Part shown: positions 61,523 to 64,000 of the stretch, in pieces
Position numbering within the stretch: position 1 is the first letter of the stretch
Layout: each line of letters begins with the position of its first letter
From: Sanyastnella coralliicola
GTDB taxonomy: Bacteria > Bacteroidota > Bacteroidia > Flavobacteriales_D > Sanyastnellaceae
NCBI RefSeq assembly: GCF_030845195.1
Contig: NZ_CP132543.1
Coordinates: 2,187,501 to 2,251,500 of the forward strand
DNA length: 64,000 bases
Direction of reading: 5' to 3'
The notes under the pieces: generated by a model
What the model saw: the letters and a program-made list of their open reading frames with translations, nothing else
The model's database searches: none
Told to the model about the DNA's origin: nothing
Program-made: the position numbers and the translations under genes

Positions 61523-62619
61523 GCAAAAACCTGCGATACATCCTTGGAATTATAGGAGGTATTCTCCTTTGTCTTGCCCTTTGGTACTTCCGAACCATCG
61601 TTAGCTATGTGATTGTAGCAGCCGTGATTTCATTGGTAGGTGCCCCTATCGTTCGATTGATTCGAAAGATCAAAATTGGCAAGCGTGAAATTCCTTCAAG
61701 TATCGCGGCCATTCTCACCCTAAGTAGCTTTTTACTTATCATATTCTTGTTCTTAAACATCTTCGCCCCTTTGGTGGCAGAAGAAGCACAAGCTCTGTCT
61801 CAAATTGATGTGGAGGCCTTCTCAGCCAATTTGAACAAGCAGTTCGAAAGTACCATGGGCTACTTAGAACAATTCAACCTCAGCGGTGATGACCGTTCGA
61901 ATGAGGCCTTTCTAGTAGAGCAGCTTCAAGCCCTGGTTAGCTTCGGTGACATTCGCGGAATCTTCAATAACATCTTCGGTGTGATTGGTAACGCAGTAAT
62001 CGCGCTGTTCTCTGTGCTGTTCATCACCTTCTTCTTTCTCCAAGACGGGAATATGGTCAACCGCATCATCCTGACCCTCACTCCCGACAAGCACATGGAT
62101 GAAATGAAGAGTATTATCCTTCAAACGAAGAAACTGCTCTCTCGCTACTTTGTAGGTCTTGTGGCTCAGGTAAGCATCATCACCCTGCTCGTAACACTCG
62201 GGCTTTCCATTTTCGGAGTAGAGAACGCATTCTTGATTGGCTTCTTGGCCGGACTCGTCAACCTTGTCCCTTACCTCGGACCAATTATCGGTGCATTGAT
62301 CGGAATCTTTATTGCGGTGACGACTAACCTTCAAATGGATTTTAATTCAGAATTGTTGCCCCTGATACTAAGTATTGGCGGTGTATTCTTGACAGTTCAA
62401 TTGATTGATAATTTCGTCATCCAACCCTTCATTTTCAGCAATAGCGTGAATGCCCATCCGCTAGAGATTTTCATCGTGATTTCGATGGCTGGAGCACTTG
62501 CTGGAGTGGGTGGAATGATCTTAGCCATTCCGGCCTATACCCTAATTCGAATTATAGCGAGCGAATTCCTTTCTGGTTTTAAGGTGGTTGACTCGCTAAC
62601 GCGGAATCTCGACGAATGA
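61519..62619 (+). CDS. AI-2E family membrane transporter
   Basis: 366 residues with about eight membrane helices: about 7-45, 60-85, a soluble helical region 95-145, then helices from about 155. Family motifs include FITFFFLQDG, VNLVPYLGPIIGALIG and FVIQPFIFSNSVNAHPLEIF (in parts). The family includes TqsA (autoinducer-2 efflux) and sodium/proton antiporter-like proteins; specificity cannot be read from sequence. Co-transcribed with sixA. Its stop is 88 bases before the pyrG start. Confidence 0.9.
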   Translation: MSKNLRYILGIIGGILLCLALWYFRTIVSYVIVAAVISLVGAPIVRLIRKIKIGKREIPSSIAAILTLSSFLLIIFLFLNIFAPLVAEEAQALSQIDVEAFSANLNKQFESTMGYLEQFNLSGDDRSNEAFLVEQLQALVSFGDIRGIFNNIFGVIGNAVIALFSVLFITFFFLQDGNMVNRIILTLTPDKHMDEMKSIILQTKKLLSRYFVGLVAQVSIITLLVTLGLSIFGVENAFLIGFLAGLVNLVPYLGPIIGALIGIFIAVTTNLQMDFNSELLPLILSIGGVFLTVQLIDNFVIQPFIFSNSVNAHPLEIFIVISMAGALAGVGGMILAIPAYTLIRIIASEFLSGFKVVDSLTRNLDE

Positions 62620-62674
62620 TCAAAATCATTCATTAAAAGATTTCCACATGGGATGCCTGCCTTAAACATTTGTG

Positions 62675-62706
62675 TAATTTTGTTTCCCGTATTCGTAATG
62701 CGGGAA
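62675..62706 (+). promoter_or_regulatory. pyrG promoter element and palindrome at the transcription start
   Basis: TAATTTTG (62675-62682) matches TAnnTTTG exactly. Two bases later begins the palindrome TTCCCGTATT-CGT-AATGCGGGAA (62684-62706; nine Watson-Crick pairs and one T-G). It ends one base before the pyrG ATG. Transcription should start inside it, so it is more likely a protein-binding site than an RNA hairpin. Confidence 0.45.
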
Positions 62707-62707
62707 A

Positions 62708-64000
62708 ATGAATCAATCTACCAAATACGTCTTCGTGACAGGAGGCGTTACTTCCAGTCTAGGTAAAGGAATTATTTCGGCTTCACTAGCCAAGCTTCTT
62801 CAGGGGCGCGGTTACCAAGTGACCATCCAAAAACTCGATCCATATATCAATGTGGACCCGGGTACACTTAACCCTTATGAGCATGGTGAGTGTTTCGTTA
62901 CTGACGACGGAGCAGAGACCGATCTTGACCTCGGACACTACGAGCGATTCCTGAACGTCCCTACATCGCAAGCGAATAACGTGACTACTGGTAAAATCTA
63001 TCAGTCAGTCATCAACAAAGAACGTAAAGGAGAATACCTCGGAAAGACGGTACAGATCGTACCTCACATCACCGACGAAATCAAGCGTTGTGTTCAGATC
63101 CTCGGATCAAAGAGTGAATTCGATGTCGTGATTACCGAGATTGGTGGAACTGTTGGTGATATTGAGTCGCTTCCTTACATCGAGGCTGTTCGTCAGATGA
63201 AATGGGAACGTCCGAACGATGTAATTGTCGTTCACCTTACACTCATCCCTTACCTATCCGCAGCAGGCGAATTGAAAACGAAGCCAACGCAACACTCTGT
63301 GAAGCAGTTGTTGGAGTTCGGTGTACAGCCAGATGTTTTGGTTTGTCGTACAGAGCATGAATTGACACCATCAGTACGATCTAAGGTGGCTCGCTTCTGT
63401 AACGTGAAGTTGAACGCGGTGATTCAGAGTATCGATGCTGATACTATTTACGACGTACCTCTACTTATGCAGCAAGAGAAGTTCGATGAAGTAGTCATCG
63501 AAAAGCTTGGGATGAAGAAAGGACGTAAGCCTGAACTCAAGAAGTGGAACAACTTCCTTCAAAAGCACAAAAACCCAAAGCATCAAGTACGGATTGCTCT
63601 TGTTGGTAAGTACGTTGAGCTAAAAGACGCCTACAAGTCAATCGCTGAAGCCTTTGTCCATGCAGGTGCTGCGAATGAAGTAAAAGTCGATATCAAGTGG
63701 GTACACAGTGAAAGCATCAATGAACGCAACTTGGAACAACATCTAGGGGACGTAGATGGCGTGCTTGTAGCCCCAGGCTTCGGTTCCCGCGGAATTGACG
63801 GCAAACTAGAGGCCATTCAATACGTCCGTGAGAACAAGATTCCATTCTTAGGTATTTGTCTCGGAATGCAATGTGCAGTGATCGAATTCGCTCGCAACGT
63901 TCTTGGTATGGAGGAAGCGCATTCCACTGAAATCAAGGAATACACTCCACACCCTGTCATCTCTTTAATGGCTGAACAAAAGTCAATCACAACCCTCGGA
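62708..64000 (+). CDS. pyrG: CTP synthase, N-terminal 431 residues (cut by window edge)
   Basis: The frame runs from the ATG at 62708 to the window edge; about 100 residues are missing. The synthetase domain shows [12 protein letters not shown] (P-loop), [27 protein letters not shown] and GGTVGDIES. The glutaminase domain begins at about 300 ([19 protein letters not shown]) with the nucleophile loop FLGICLGMQ. It makes CTP from UTP, ATP and glutamine. Own promoter element upstream, so it is probably transcribed apart from the AI-2E-family gene. Confidence 0.96.
   Translation, partial: MNQSTKYVFVTGGVTSSLGKGIISASLAKLLQGRGYQVTIQKLDPYINVDPGTLNPYEHGECFVTDDGAETDLDLGHYERFLNVPTSQANNVTTGKIYQSVINKERKGEYLGKTVQIVPHITDEIKRCVQILGSKSEFDVVITEIGGTVGDIESLPYIEAVRQMKWERPNDVIVVHLTLIPYLSAAGELKTKPTQHSVKQLLEFGVQPDVLVCRTEHELTPSVRSKVARFCNVKLNAVIQSIDADTIYDVPLLMQQEKFDEVVIEKLGMKKGRKPELKKWNNFLQKHKNPKHQVRIALVGKYVELKDAYKSIAEAFVHAGAANEVKVDIKWVHSESINERNLEQHLGDVDGVLVAPGFGSRGIDGKLEAIQYVRENKIPFLGICLGMQCAVIEFARNVLGMEEAHSTEIKEYTPHPVISLMAEQKSITTLG

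Noticed and set aside
1-64000. tRNA or rRNA genes
   Set aside because: No cloverleaf with a GGTTCGAATCC-type arm and no rRNA sequence was recognised in the gaps.

Overview
This window comes from a Bacteroidota genome, most likely a marine Flavobacteriales-type bacterium. The evidence is the set of type IX secretion (T9SS) C-terminal sorting domains (34805-37492, 47632-48933, 53159-54730), DUF4252 proteins behind an ECF sigma factor, TAnnTTTG-type promoters, and giant RHS proteins with the PFTGDFSYN / DPLAPNYP signatures usual in this phylum. No rRNA, tRNA or CRISPR array was recognised.

The left 37.5 kb (1-37492) is one block of minus-strand genes, mostly overlapping or a few bases apart. 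Read in transcription order it starts with a secreted repeat protein carrying a T9SS type B tail (34805-37492). An OmpH/Skp-like chaperone, a lipoprotein, a 2335-residue RHS-family protein, a small exported protein and a 3529-residue RHS protein follow. Next comes an almost complete type II secretion / type IV pilus-like machine: major pseudopilin, prepilin peptidase, GspE ATPase, secretin, GspL-like, GspM/PilO-like, an FN3-type lipoprotein, GspC/PilP-like, a MORN-like protein, GspK-like, two minor pseudopilins and GspF. The block ends with a small exported protein, a second surface repeat protein, and the start of a second PFTGDFSYN protein cut by the window edge. The machine is thus flanked on both sides by related giant exported proteins. 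I infer a dedicated export or surface-assembly system for them. This is the strongest candidate for an undescribed system here.

The right part (38-64 kb) is ordinary chromosome in short operons on both strands: two small exported proteins bracketed by 27-bp repeat arrays; a DEAD-family RNA helicase; AlkC-type DNA glycosylase; YCII protein plus ECF sigma factor; J-domain membrane protein; SelO; a Kazal-type T9SS protein; an ECF sigma / membrane anti-sigma-like / DUF4252 / ABC transporter operon; a T9SS-exported trypsin-fold protein with a degraded catalytic triad; EI24 and PLDc_N membrane proteins; Mpl; a tandem pair of outer-membrane barrels, one frameshifted; a DtxR/MntR regulator with a ZIP transporter; SixA; an AI-2E-family protein; and CTP synthase (cut by the right edge).

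The intergenic DNA of the right part is unusual. Many gaps are filled with tandem repeats of 7-bp period from at least six sequence families (CGGCGTC, GTGGACG/GTCCACC, CCACGAA, AAGGCTT/AAGCCTT, TTATAGA/CTCTAGA, ATTCATT). They often begin at a stop codon, sometimes run in one register from one family into another, and form inverted repeats at convergent gene ends. One perfect run, about 11 copies of ACGGTTG, lies inside the secretion operon five bases upstream of the GspK-like gene.
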